DNA from: a virus
Virus record (IMG/VR): IMGVR_UViG_3300009553_000019
Location: 62,001 to 126,000 of that record
DNA length: 64,000 bases
Reading direction: 5' to 3' (one strand)
In this document: positions 16,882 through 24,653 of the stretch, piece after piece
How positions within the stretch are numbered: position 1 is the stretch's first letter
Layout: each line of letters begins with the position of its first letter
Made by a program: the position numbers and the translations under genes
Notes under the pieces: generated by a model
Databases searched by the model: none
Told to the model about the DNA's origin: nothing
The model's input: only the letters and a program-made list of their open reading frames with translations

Positions 16882-17622
16882 ATGGAAAACAGACTAAAAG
16901 TTGTCAAGAATTCTGTAGTAGAATACCAGTATCAGTTTAGGTGTTACACTGAGCCAACGGTATTGTCTTCTTTGCACCCCAGTTGGTATACTCACGACGA
17001 TGAACAAGAAGTTAGAGATCGTGTCTGGCATATTGAGAATGGTGCATGGATTTTTGATGTTGGGGCTGCCTATGGAAGCTATACTCTAGCAGCGTTGGCA
17101 CAAGGTGCAGAAAAAACTTTTAGTTGGTCTCTAGAAGGTGGGATCGATGAGTTAACTGAAGTTGAGCTCCTCAAAGAGTCATTAGCTTTAAATGGTTGGC
17201 AAGACAGAGCTAGGTTATTTAATACAGGACTGTATAGCAGGGATGGGTGGCTAGATGTGATGTCACAGCAGTTCTACTCTATAGCACCTAGCTTAGAAGA
17301 AAGAGTTGGGAAGCCAATTTTTAAGGTTAGTAAGCTTGACACCTGGCTAGAAGATTTCATTGCGGAAGGTTTTGATTTTTCTGTTAGTCGACCCTATTGG
17401 TTGAAGCTGGATGTAGAGGGTGCTGAGGTAGAGGTTCTAAAAGGTGCTGAAAACCTCATTAAAACTCTTCGTCCAAAAATTTCAGTAGAAAACCACACGT
17501 TTAAAGACACTTCGATTCCAGAACGTGTTAGGCAATTAGTTGAAAGCCACGGTTATCAACACATTGAAACTGTACCACATGGTGTCGTAAGCCACAGCTT
17601 TTACCTACCTTTGAAGCTATGA
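16882..17622 (+). CDS. FkbM-family SAM-dependent methyltransferase
   Basis: Start taken as ATG 16882 (TTG 16873 is also in frame; neither has an SD). SAM site FDVGAAYGSYTLAAL at about 57-71. The FkbM signature KLDTWLEDF and WLKLDVEGAEVEVLKGAE follows at about 150-185, then RPKISVENH. FkbM enzymes O-methylate small molecules and glycans. In this cluster it may act with the radical SAM protein, but the substrate is not known. It overlaps the next small gene by 4 bases. Confidence 0.88.
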   Translation: MENRLKVVKNSVVEYQYQFRCYTEPTVLSSLHPSWYTHDDEQEVRDRVWHIENGAWIFDVGAAYGSYTLAALAQGAEKTFSWSLEGGIDELTEVELLKESLALNGWQDRARLFNTGLYSRDGWLDVMSQQFYSIAPSLEERVGKPIFKVSKLDTWLEDFIAEGFDFSVSRPYWLKLDVEGAEVEVLKGAENLIKTLRPKISVENHTFKDTSIPERVRQLVESHGYQHIETVPHGVVSHSFYLPLKL

Positions 17623-17804
17623 GTTGTCAACATACGAAAACAGTTCGAGGCGAAGACATACCAAGAAGGTATGGTTCATATCGATCTGAAGTATGCAAAG
17701 ATTGCGGTAAGTTTCGTAGGCTAAATCACCATGATGAAGTTGTGGGAGATTGGCAACCAGCTGAAGAGTATGCCTCAGCTATAGAGAAAGACGAAGAGCT
17801 ATGA
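17619..17804 (+). CDS. Small Cys/His protein, 61 aa
   Basis: CQHTKTVRGE and SEVCKDCGKFRRLNHH give Cys and His residues typical of a small zinc-binding protein. It is coupled on both sides by 4-base overlaps. Function unknown. Confidence 0.6.
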   Translation: MSCQHTKTVRGEDIPRRYGSYRSEVCKDCGKFRRLNHHDEVVGDWQPAEEYASAIEKDEEL

Positions 17805-17998
17805 AAGTAAAATGGCTAACCGTATCTTCTGTCGAAGATATTCCCGGTGGAGTTGCGGTTAAGTTTTCAGCCCTCACCAATTCGAAATTAGTGGAAGTGA
17901 TGATACTGAATATGGATAAAACAGACTACAAAGTTGGGGAACGGATTTACTTGGTTAGCGAACTTTCTTTACGCTCATTGGGCTTTGTGATTGATTGA
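17801..17998 (+). CDS. Hypothetical protein, 65 aa
   Basis: Beta-rich (VKWLTVSSVEDIPGGVAVKF; VGERIYLVSELSLRSLGF), perhaps a small barrel. 4-base overlap with the upstream gene. Unrecognised. Confidence 0.55.
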   Translation: MKVKWLTVSSVEDIPGGVAVKFSALTNSKLVEVMILNMDKTDYKVGERIYLVSELSLRSLGFVID

Positions 17999-18014
17999 GA
18001 TTTGTCGAAACACT

Positions 18015-18311
18015 ATGAATCATACTTGCCATGCTATTGATTGCACTAAGCAAGTTCCACCAAAGATGTTTATGTGTCTAAAGCATTGGAGAATGGTTCC
18101 TAAAAAGCTTCAGATCACAGTTTGGAATCAGTATCGACCTGGCCAAGAAATTGATAAACAACCTTCACTGTATTACCTGTCAGTACAGCAAATGGCAGTG
18201 GCAGAAGTAGCAAGATTAGAAGGTAAAATAGAACAAGCTAGTGTCTGTTTTCAAGACAGTTTAAAGTATGGTACAGCAGCAAAAGAAGCTGGAGAAGTTT
18301 GGAGAGGTTGA
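18015..18311 (+). CDS. Conserved small Cys-rich phage protein
   Basis: MNHTCHAIDCTKQVPPKMF, then MCLKHWRMVPKKL and VWNQYRPGQEIDKQPS. I recognise this pattern (CHA..C...VPP.m..C..HW...P..l...vw..yrpGQe) as a widespread small phage/bacterial hypothetical, which favours ATG 18015 over TTG 17991. C-x4-C and C-x2-H suggest zinc binding. Function unknown. Confidence 0.7.
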   Translation: MNHTCHAIDCTKQVPPKMFMCLKHWRMVPKKLQITVWNQYRPGQEIDKQPSLYYLSVQQMAVAEVARLEGKIEQASVCFQDSLKYGTAAKEAGEVWRG

Positions 18312-18638
18312 ATGTCCAGTTATCACTACAACGACGATTTACGAAAGCATCTTAAGAAGCCTTCTGAGATTCCTTCAACCCCGCACTATGCGATATTGAT
18401 TTTTGAAGATCGGACTTATTGTGAAGCTGGGTGGGATGCCAATGATCCACCAACTACAGGTACTTATAGTGCTGCTAATTACTACGCATTTGAAGACCAG
18501 CAACTAGCAGAAAAAGTAGTAAAAGATCTTTATCAAGAAAATCAACATAATCTTCCCACTCACAAAGAAACAATTGTATTCTTCAAATCTAGTGGTAAAG
18601 CAGTAGTCGACATTTCTTTTAAGATTGGGTTTAAGTGA
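18312..18638 (+). CDS. Hypothetical protein, 108 aa
   Basis: Soluble, aromatic-rich protein (HYNDDLRKHL, YAILIFEDRTYCEAGW, YYAFEDQQLAEKVVKDLY). Starts at the stop of the preceding gene and ends one base before Gat-QueC. No motif recognised. Confidence 0.6.
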   Translation: MSSYHYNDDLRKHLKKPSEIPSTPHYAILIFEDRTYCEAGWDANDPPTTGTYSAANYYAFEDQQLAEKVVKDLYQENQHNLPTHKETIVFFKSSGKAVVDISFKIGFK

Positions 18639-18639
18639 C

Positions 18640-20355
18640 ATGTGTTGCATATTTGGAGCTAAGGTTAATCGTTGTTCTGATATTGACCAGCTAGCTAAGA
18701 AAATCACCAGAATGGCCATTTCTGGTGAGGATAGGGGTCGAGATGGTACTGGCGTAATTATCATCCACCCAACCCCTACTCCCAGGGTTGATGTCTTCAG
18801 ATCTCCTGAAAGAGCTTCAATTTGTGAAGAATCTCTTTATGCTTTTTTAGCAACGCATCTCTCTGAGAATTGCATTGTCGTAGGCAATAACCGATATCAG
18901 CCTCTTCAACAGCCAGATTCAGTAAATGAGTTAGCAAGACAACCCATTTATGTTGATGGTGTAATTCTAACCCACAACGGAACGTTTCCAGAAGATGATC
19001 TTCTGCAGGAGAAGTTTCATCTTAAGAATGAAACTGGGATTGATAGTGAAGTTTTAGCCAGGTTGTACCGACATTATCAGACGTTTGGTCAACGATTGCA
19101 GACTTCGGTTAAGATGTCGATATCGACTATTCAACATTTATTGCATGAGGTTGCTGGTGGTTTCGCTTGTGCTTTAGTTGATTCAAGGTCCCCAGGCACA
19201 CTACATCTTTTTCGTAACTTTAAACCACTCACCTTAGCATGGGTTCATTCTGATGAGGATGAAGAAGATCCAGATCTTAAGGTAAACGATTATCTTCTTT
19301 ACAATAGCGAAGCAAAGAACATTGAGGTTGCTGATGGTCGAAGAGATTGGCTAGACCCTCATATTCGATGGTTTGATATGCCCGCATATAGTGGCTTTAG
19401 TCTAGATGGTGGAGGGGTCGAACACTACTGGAAACTTGAAAACAAGATCTTAGCAAGTTTGCCAGCTAGATCTTCTAAGAGGTCGCTAGTTATCTGCTCT
19501 GGTGGTTTGGATAGTTCATTAGCAGCCTTCGTTTCAGCTAAGCTGGAAGGAAATGAAGTAACTCTTCTTCATATGGACTATGGGCAACGAGCTGTTGAAA
19601 GAGAAAAAGAAGCTGTAAATGTAGTTGCTGAAGAACTACAATGTAAAGCAGTTTTCGTTGATGCCAGCTATATTGGAAAATGGCATTCAACTAGTCCACT
19701 GATCAAGAATGGTGATGAGATCCCTCAAGGGTTTAGAAGCTCTGAATCTACACTTTGTTGGACTGCAGCTAGGAATATGGTGTTTCTAACCTTAGCTGCT
19801 GCATTTGCTGAAGGGCAAGGTTATTCAAGTATCTATTCTGGGTTTAACCTTGAAGAATCTGGTTCTTATAGTGACAATACTATAGAGTTTTTTAAGCGAT
19901 TTGATGCTTTTGCTGAGTTTGGAACGCAGACAAGGGTTACGAGTAGGTTGTCAATTGCCAGGTTGATGAAGACTGACAACATTCGTTTAGCTCACCACCT
20001 GAAGGTTCCGATGCAAGCAACTTGGAGCTGCGATACTTCAGGGGTTTTTGTTAAGGATCGCTACCCTAACAATGAATTTTACGAAAACTCTGTGAAGAGC
20101 TTAGACTTTTATGTTAATGCAGAGTGGAATAAAGATCACGATAGAGAAAAGGTTAACCATCAAAGAGCCCACATTCCTTGTGGAACCTGCGGATGTTGCC
20201 ATACCCGTAGGATTGCCTATAAGCGGGCTGGTTTACTAGACCCACAGCTTTATGCAGCACCTTTAAAAGATCTTCCACCATGGTGGAACGATGCTATCAA
20301 ACCTAGTCCTTATAGCATTGAAGAGTTGGTGATGGAAGTTCAAAAGGTTCGATAG
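18640..20355 (+). CDS. queC: Gat-QueC: glutamine amidotransferase (class II) fused to QueC
   Basis: ATG 18640 is chosen because it places Cys at residue 2 (MCCIFGAK), the N-terminal nucleophile of class II amidotransferases (canonical MCGIFG); in-frame TTG 18625 would bury it. Residues 1-265 are the amidotransferase (LTHNGTFPED near 110, AGGFACALVDS near 175). From about 280 the QueC domain begins: PP-loop CSGGLDSS (about 286), MDYGQRAVEREKEA, and zinc site PCGTCGCCHTRR near 512-522. QueC makes preQ0 from 7-carboxy-7-deazaguanine with ATP and ammonia. Gat-QueC fusions are linked in archaea and phage 9g to archaeosine. A 9-bp hairpin lies near codon 21. Confidence 0.9.
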   Translation: MCCIFGAKVNRCSDIDQLAKKITRMAISGEDRGRDGTGVIIIHPTPTPRVDVFRSPERASICEESLYAFLATHLSENCIVVGNNRYQPLQQPDSVNELARQPIYVDGVILTHNGTFPEDDLLQEKFHLKNETGIDSEVLARLYRHYQTFGQRLQTSVKMSISTIQHLLHEVAGGFACALVDSRSPGTLHLFRNFKPLTLAWVHSDEDEEDPDLKVNDYLLYNSEAKNIEVADGRRDWLDPHIRWFDMPAYSGFSLDGGGVEHYWKLENKILASLPARSSKRSLVICSGGLDSSLAAFVSAKLEGNEVTLLHMDYGQRAVEREKEAVNVVAEELQCKAVFVDASYIGKWHSTSPLIKNGDEIPQGFRSSESTLCWTAARNMVFLTLAAAFAEGQGYSSIYSGFNLEESGSYSDNTIEFFKRFDAFAEFGTQTRVTSRLSIARLMKTDNIRLAHHLKVPMQATWSCDTSGVFVKDRYPNNEFYENSVKSLDFYVNAEWNKDHDREKVNHQRAHIPCGTCGCCHTRRIAYKRAGLLDPQLYAAPLKDLPPWWNDAIKPSPYSIEELVMEVQKVR

Positions 20356-20358
20356 ACT

Positions 20359-20631
20359 ATGCCAAACCTTTATTACAACGACTGTGATTATGTTATTGCT
20401 GATTCTGTTGATGCTGCTAACAAAGTTCTATCTGAAACTTTAGGCCTCGATGTTGTAGAAGAGGACTGTGCTTTCACCGAAGCTGATATGGTAAAATTAG
20501 AGAAGATGGTTAGCATCTGGCTAAACGAAGAAGGTGAAGTATCGGAACCCGGTGATGGTTTGCTTACAACTTTTTCAGTAGCAGAGTGGTGTAAGCTAAG
20601 GTCTGGTTATCTTGGTTCAACGGAGCATTAA
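20359..20631 (+). CDS. Hypothetical acidic protein, 90 aa
   Basis: Acidic, ending in a helical part (ADMVKLEKMVSIWLNEEG; FSVAEWCKLRSGYLG). It sits between the two QueC genes, 3 bases after the first. Not recognised. Confidence 0.55.
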   Translation: MPNLYYNDCDYVIADSVDAANKVLSETLGLDVVEEDCAFTEADMVKLEKMVSIWLNEEGEVSEPGDGLLTTFSVAEWCKLRSGYLGSTEH

Positions 20632-21048
20632 ATGCAAAGACGATCGTTTTTAACTGGGCTAGTAGCAGTTGCTAGTCAATTAGTAGTTGATCCAAATGAG
20701 GTAAGACGAGTCTATTCTTTTGGTAAGCATTACCCGTCAATCTGGATCCAAAACATAGGTCTTTTACCATCGAGAACACCAACCAGTGAAAGGTATAAAC
20801 TATTCGCTGATCATGATGGGGTTTATAGGCTGCCAAATTATGTTGCAGTTGAAAATCAACATGTACCAGGAAAGTTGATTACTGGTATAGGTTGCAGAGT
20901 TGTTGATAGTGTTGTTGAGGATGGCGTACTAGTTAGAACTGGTTCCTATGTCTGCGGTAACCTCATTAAGGGAATCTTGGACTTGGACGTCTCAGGCTCA
21001 CCACTCACGCCTATCCAAAACTTAGTAGTGGAAGGTTTGCTAACTTGA
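20632..21048 (+). CDS. Hypothetical protein with RRSFLTG N-terminus, 138 aa
   Basis: Begins MQRRSFLTGLVAVAS, a twin-arginine-like motif followed by a short hydrophobic stretch. Similar RRSFLTG starts occur in small proteins of many phages, apparently not exported. The rest is beta-rich (YKLFADHDGVYRLPNYVA; GIGCRVVDSVVEDGVLVRT). I do not call it a Tat substrate with confidence because the hydrophobic part is short. It overlaps QueC2 by 4 bases. Confidence 0.6.
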   Translation: MQRRSFLTGLVAVASQLVVDPNEVRRVYSFGKHYPSIWIQNIGLLPSRTPTSERYKLFADHDGVYRLPNYVAVENQHVPGKLITGIGCRVVDSVVEDGVLVRTGSYVCGNLIKGILDLDVSGSPLTPIQNLVVEGLLT

Positions 21049-21779
21049 CAAACTGCATTCTTTTTTCTGGTGGAGTTGATTCACTTATTGGTTGGTTTAG
21101 GATGGGTAAGCCAGCTGCTCTGTACTGTTCTTTGGGACATCGCTACGAAGGACTAGAACTTAATGCTACAAAAAACCTTGAAGATGTTACTCCTGAACTG
21201 AAAGTAACTGATATTGATTTGCTTTCAAACTTAGGTCAGTTTGAAAAGGAAGATGCGGAAATTCCTGGTAGAAACTTCCAGCTAGCTTTCGCTGCAGCCA
21301 TCAATGGTTATGATCATATTGGGGTGGTCTGCCAAAAAGATGAGAGATCTATACCTGACCGTTCTATCTACTTTTTTGGACTAGCAGAAAAAACTCTGAG
21401 CTACCTGTTTAATCGAAAAATAATCTTAGATCCTGTCTTTCCAGAGCATGATAAAACAGAGATGATCAAGTGGTTCCTAGACACAGAGCTAGGTATCGAG
21501 CGTGGACACAAGATAGAGATTCTAAAAGCTACTGTTGCTTGCTATCAACCACGATCAAACAGACAATGTGGCAACTGCCCAGCATGCTTTCGTAGAGCGG
21601 TAGCGTTTTGTAATAATGGTATTTTCGAAGTTTATGCTCAAGATGTATGGTGCTCGCCAATCGCAAAAGAGTACCTAAGAAAAGCAAAGAATGGTAGTTA
21701 CAGTGAAGATAGAAACAATCGAATATTGAATGCTTTCGTAGAGGCTGGAGTTTTGTTATCAGCAGATCCTGAAGTTTGA
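21045..21779 (+). CDS. Second QueC-like enzyme (free-standing)
   Basis: 244 residues from TTG 21045. PP-loop FSGGVDSL (about 7-14), then a QueC-type zinc site RQCGNCPACFRR (about 172-183) at the right place. Middle segments (EIPGRNFQLAFAAAINGYDHIG) fit QueC blocks (PGRN). It is clearly divergent from the Gat-QueC domain. Known biology: QueC adenylates a carboxylate and amidates it; QueC-like proteins also occur in defence systems (QatC, Cap9). Two QueC genes with one DpdA suggests the copies run different steps. It ends 10 bases before the tRNA gene. Confidence 0.82.
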   Translation: MTNCILFSGGVDSLIGWFRMGKPAALYCSLGHRYEGLELNATKNLEDVTPELKVTDIDLLSNLGQFEKEDAEIPGRNFQLAFAAAINGYDHIGVVCQKDERSIPDRSIYFFGLAEKTLSYLFNRKIILDPVFPEHDKTEMIKWFLDTELGIERGHKIEILKATVACYQPRSNRQCGNCPACFRRAVAFCNNGIFEVYAQDVWCSPIAKEYLRKAKNGSYSEDRNNRILNAFVEAGVLLSADPEV

Positions 21780-21789
21780 TTGATTGATT

Positions 21790-21863
21790 GGGACTGTAAT
21801 TCAATTGGTTAGAATTCCCGGCTCATAACCGGGCGGTTGTCGGTTCGAACCCGACCGGTCCCA
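21790..21863 (+). tRNA. tRNA with CAU anticodon (Met, elongator-like or Ile2)
   Basis: 74 bases forming a full cloverleaf: acceptor GGGACTG/CGGTCCC (one G-T pair), D stem ATTC/GAAT, anticodon stem CCCGG/CCGGG with loop CTCATAA, variable loop of 5, T stem GTCGG/CCGAC with TTCGAAC loop, discriminator A. The 3' CCA is not encoded. CAU could decode Met, or Ile (AUA) after lysidine modification; the sequence alone does not settle it. The D loop AATTGGTTA has GG. It sits in the deazaguanine cluster between QueC2 and a methyltransferase. Confidence 0.93.
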
Positions 21864-21883
21864 CGATAGGAGTTTAAAAAGAG

Positions 21884-22669
21884 ATGAAATTGCATTTGGG
21901 TGCTGGAACTTGTCTTAAAGATGGTTGGACGAATGCTGATGTTTGGGTTCCAGATTGTGTCAAGCTGTTTTGGAATCGTTTGAGTAGAGAAGATGAACTT
22001 GGTGAGGCTAGAGTTTGGGTTAAGCCTGGACAAGAATCCGACGTTGCTAATGCTACAAAGTTCGTAAAGCTCAGATCAGCTCAAGATCTCTCAGCTTTTG
22101 AAGCTGGAAGTTGTGATGAGATATATTCAGCGCATTGGATGGAACATTTTCATCCAGCAGTTGCCTACGAATTATTTGGAGAGTTTCAAAGACTACTGAA
22201 GCCAGGGGTTGGAACTATGCTTCATGTGGTCCCAGATTTTGATAGGTTGGTCTACATGTGGCAAGCCATGCACAGTGAATGGGATCTTGAATTTCCTGTT
22301 CAAGCATGGAGAACCGTAGAAGATAATGCCCAAAGGAGGGTGAAAGTGGACACTTATGTTAATCCCTCTACTTTGATGCAGGAGAAATCTGATGAAGAGA
22401 TTAGAGCAGAATCAGCCAAAGAAAAGGCTGAACATCAATCTCGATTAGTCTATGACTATGAACGCTATAATACGATTGTCAACGGTACTTTGTGCCCGTT
22501 CTTATTCTCAAGTGATTATCCACAGCATAAGAGCCTATGGGGAAAGCATCTCGCAACTTTCCTGATGAAACGGTGGGGTTTTGATGATGTCAAAGCTGAA
22601 GTTGTAGGAACTGATTTACACTTTTCAGCTAAGTCTCCTACTGGTATTTATAACACAATCAGACTATGA
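21884..22669 (+). CDS. SAM-dependent methyltransferase-like protein
   Basis: 261 residues after AGGAG. Class I SAM-site LHLGAGTCLKDGWTNADVW (residues 3-21) and the later CDEIYSAHWMEHF, then FQRLLKPG and LHVVPDFDRLV match the methyltransferase type 11 style (hlGaG..l.gwiNvD, ...s.hvleHf...eW.RvLkpGG). The C-terminal half is unassigned. Which substrate it methylates is unknown; its position between QueC2 and DpdA makes a nucleobase or its precursor possible. Confidence 0.75.
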   Translation: MKLHLGAGTCLKDGWTNADVWVPDCVKLFWNRLSREDELGEARVWVKPGQESDVANATKFVKLRSAQDLSAFEAGSCDEIYSAHWMEHFHPAVAYELFGEFQRLLKPGVGTMLHVVPDFDRLVYMWQAMHSEWDLEFPVQAWRTVEDNAQRRVKVDTYVNPSTLMQEKSDEEIRAESAKEKAEHQSRLVYDYERYNTIVNGTLCPFLFSSDYPQHKSLWGKHLATFLMKRWGFDDVKAEVVGTDLHFSAKSPTGIYNTIRL

Positions 22670-22890
22670 AACCAAAGCATTTAGATCCAGTAACCCTGCT
22701 AAGACTTCGACCGATTGATAGAATGGTTTTAACTGATTTGATAGTCGATATGGAACTGACTCCAGAACAGGTAGTTGCTGAGGCGTTACACCAGTTGATC
22801 ATTAAACGATCAAAAGATAAGGCAAAAGAAATTCGAAAAGTTGTTAAACGTATTAAGCCTAACGTTTCTTACTTGAGTCTGGTTAAGTAA
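22666..22890 (+). CDS. Small DNA-binding-like protein, 74 aa
   Basis: LLRLRPIDRMVLTDLIVDM and TPEQVVAEALHQLIIKRS resemble a ribbon-helix-helix or short HTH pattern, followed by a basic tail (KAKEIRKVVKRIK). Overlaps its left neighbour by 4 bases and DpdA by 1. Probably a regulator; target unknown. Confidence 0.6.
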   Translation: MKPKHLDPVTLLRLRPIDRMVLTDLIVDMELTPEQVVAEALHQLIIKRSKDKAKEIRKVVKRIKPNVSYLSLVK

Positions 22891-24653
22891 TGGCTAGCAA
22901 CTCGTCGTATTATCCTGTCATCTTCGTAGATGCTAAGCTTTTGAAGTGTGAGGATATTCTAGGAAAACCTGGAAAATGGTGGTGTTGGTATCACCCGGAC
23001 TCAATCTTTTATCACCCTCATTTGCTTAGTAACGCCTTCACATCTAAAGACCAGCCAGAGCATAGGAAACATTTAGGTATTCCAGAAGAAACCTATGTTC
23101 TGGCGGATTCAGGTGGATTTCAAATTCACCAGAATATGAAGGCTGGTAAGAAGATTGATATCGAGCCATTGGAAATCTTGCGATGGCAGGAACGAAATGG
23201 CGATTGTGCTTTCATCATCGATACCCCAATTGGTGCTGAACACGATGATGCAACTTACGAACAGGGCTTAAAAGATACGATTGACAATGCTCAGTTCTTT
23301 CAGGACAATATGGTTTCTGATAAGCTGAGGATGTTAAACGTTTTGCATGGTCATACTTACGACCGAACTGTTCGGTGGTATGAAGAACTGTCGAAGTTTA
23401 CCTACCGCGGTAAGAATGGTTGGTCAGTAGGTTTTCATCCTTCTGGCGATGTAATGGGGCAGGCTAGGATGATGGGGTTCTTGATGCACATGGGGCATAC
23501 AGGATATACCCACTTTCTAGGAACGTCTGGTTGGAATGTTCAACCCCTGCTAGTATATGGGGCACAGTTCTTTGATCGACTGGTGTATGATAGTTCTTCG
23601 TATGCTTCTGGTTATACCACGAGAACGTATATCATGCCCTATGATGTAGCTAAGGGTGAAGAGCTAACGTTTGGTGATAGGTTACAATCATGGCATGGGT
23701 TGAAGAAACCACCTTGTTCATGTCCAGTCTGTACCCACATTCTGGAGAATGGTTATGACTTTAGCACTGCGATGAGACACCCTCAAGCGGGTGGTCATGT
23801 CATTTCTATGCACAACCTGTGTTTAATGATTGAGCGCCACAAGAAGTTAGAAGCTCTTCGTGACGACAAGCATAGGTATTTCAAGTATGTTCAAGATCAT
23901 TGCAGTAAGGCATCGTTTATGGCTTTGCATTACATCGATGATTGTCGATCAATGGGTTATTTAGCTGCTACTGAACGTTATGCAAAGTTGTTTCAAAGGA
24001 CTGTTGTCAGCCAAGTTCAAGCAGAGTTTGACTCACTTTTTGTTCAACCAAGCAAGTTAAAAGAGCAGGCTGCAATTAGAGATGATACCCCAGCACCACC
24101 AAAGATCAGTAAAAAGACAGGCTTACCACGTAAGGTGAAGGTTAAGCCACCAAAAGGGCCAAAGCTGGTGGGCTCGATTTCTTTTTCAGACATTCCTGCG
24201 ATTCAAGCTCTGGCAACTCAACTTAATACTGATCTTATCAATGGTTCATCAGAAGTTACTGATCAGGAAGTTGTTAGCGGACTTAGTCCTGTCGTACCAG
24301 CTCCAGAAGAGCTGCAAGAAGAAAGTCTAACTCTCCCTTGCCCAACGTCAGATACTGTAGAAACAAAAGATGTTGATACTGAGCCAGTAAAAGATAATTC
24401 AGCAATCTTCGATCACCATTTAATCGAGATTCCCAAGGCTCCAAAGGTCCCGAAAGTATTATTAACTGAGCCAAAACAACCTAAGGTAAAGAAGACGTCT
24501 AAGCCTCAGATGTTGGATTTATCTGGTATGCAAGAAGTTCATTTAGATGTAGTAGTAGAGAAACCAGAATGTTTTGGAACTCATGAACCTGGAATCTGTA
24601 CAGGTGAGTTTTGTCAGACAGTTTACGAAGAATGTAAGGGAATCAATCAGTGA
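22890..24653 (+). CDS. dpdA: DpdA-family DNA guanine transglycosylase with C-terminal extension
   Basis: 587 residues. The TGT barrel shows LADSGGFQI near 71 (general-acid Asp region), HGHTYDRT, GWSVGFHPSG, THFLGTSG and FDSSSY-type VYDSSSYASG near 232 (nucleophile Asp region), and zinc ligands CSCPVC near 275-281. DpdA swaps guanine in DNA for preQ0 or its derivatives. Beyond about 380 comes a Pro/Lys-rich linker (repeated KxPKxPK) and a final Cys cluster (CFGTHEPGICTGEFCQ) near 567-585. TGTs and DpdA proteins are usually about 370-450 residues, so the last 180 are unusual. It overlaps FolE by 4 bases, so synthesis and insertion genes are coupled. Confidence 0.88.
   Translation: MASNSSYYPVIFVDAKLLKCEDILGKPGKWWCWYHPDSIFYHPHLLSNAFTSKDQPEHRKHLGIPEETYVLADSGGFQIHQNMKAGKKIDIEPLEILRWQERNGDCAFIIDTPIGAEHDDATYEQGLKDTIDNAQFFQDNMVSDKLRMLNVLHGHTYDRTVRWYEELSKFTYRGKNGWSVGFHPSGDVMGQARMMGFLMHMGHTGYTHFLGTSGWNVQPLLVYGAQFFDRLVYDSSSYASGYTTRTYIMPYDVAKGEELTFGDRLQSWHGLKKPPCSCPVCTHILENGYDFSTAMRHPQAGGHVISMHNLCLMIERHKKLEALRDDKHRYFKYVQDHCSKASFMALHYIDDCRSMGYLAATERYAKLFQRTVVSQVQAEFDSLFVQPSKLKEQAAIRDDTPAPPKISKKTGLPRKVKVKPPKGPKLVGSISFSDIPAIQALATQLNTDLINGSSEVTDQEVVSGLSPVVPAPEELQEESLTLPCPTSDTVETKDVDTEPVKDNSAIFDHHLIEIPKAPKVPKVLLTEPKQPKVKKTSKPQMLDLSGMQEVHLDVVVEKPECFGTHEPGICTGEFCQTVYEECKGINQ

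Noticed and set aside
20632-20700. Twin-arginine (Tat) signal in MQRRSFLTGL
   Set aside because: The hydrophobic part is short, and similar starts occur in many non-exported phage proteins.
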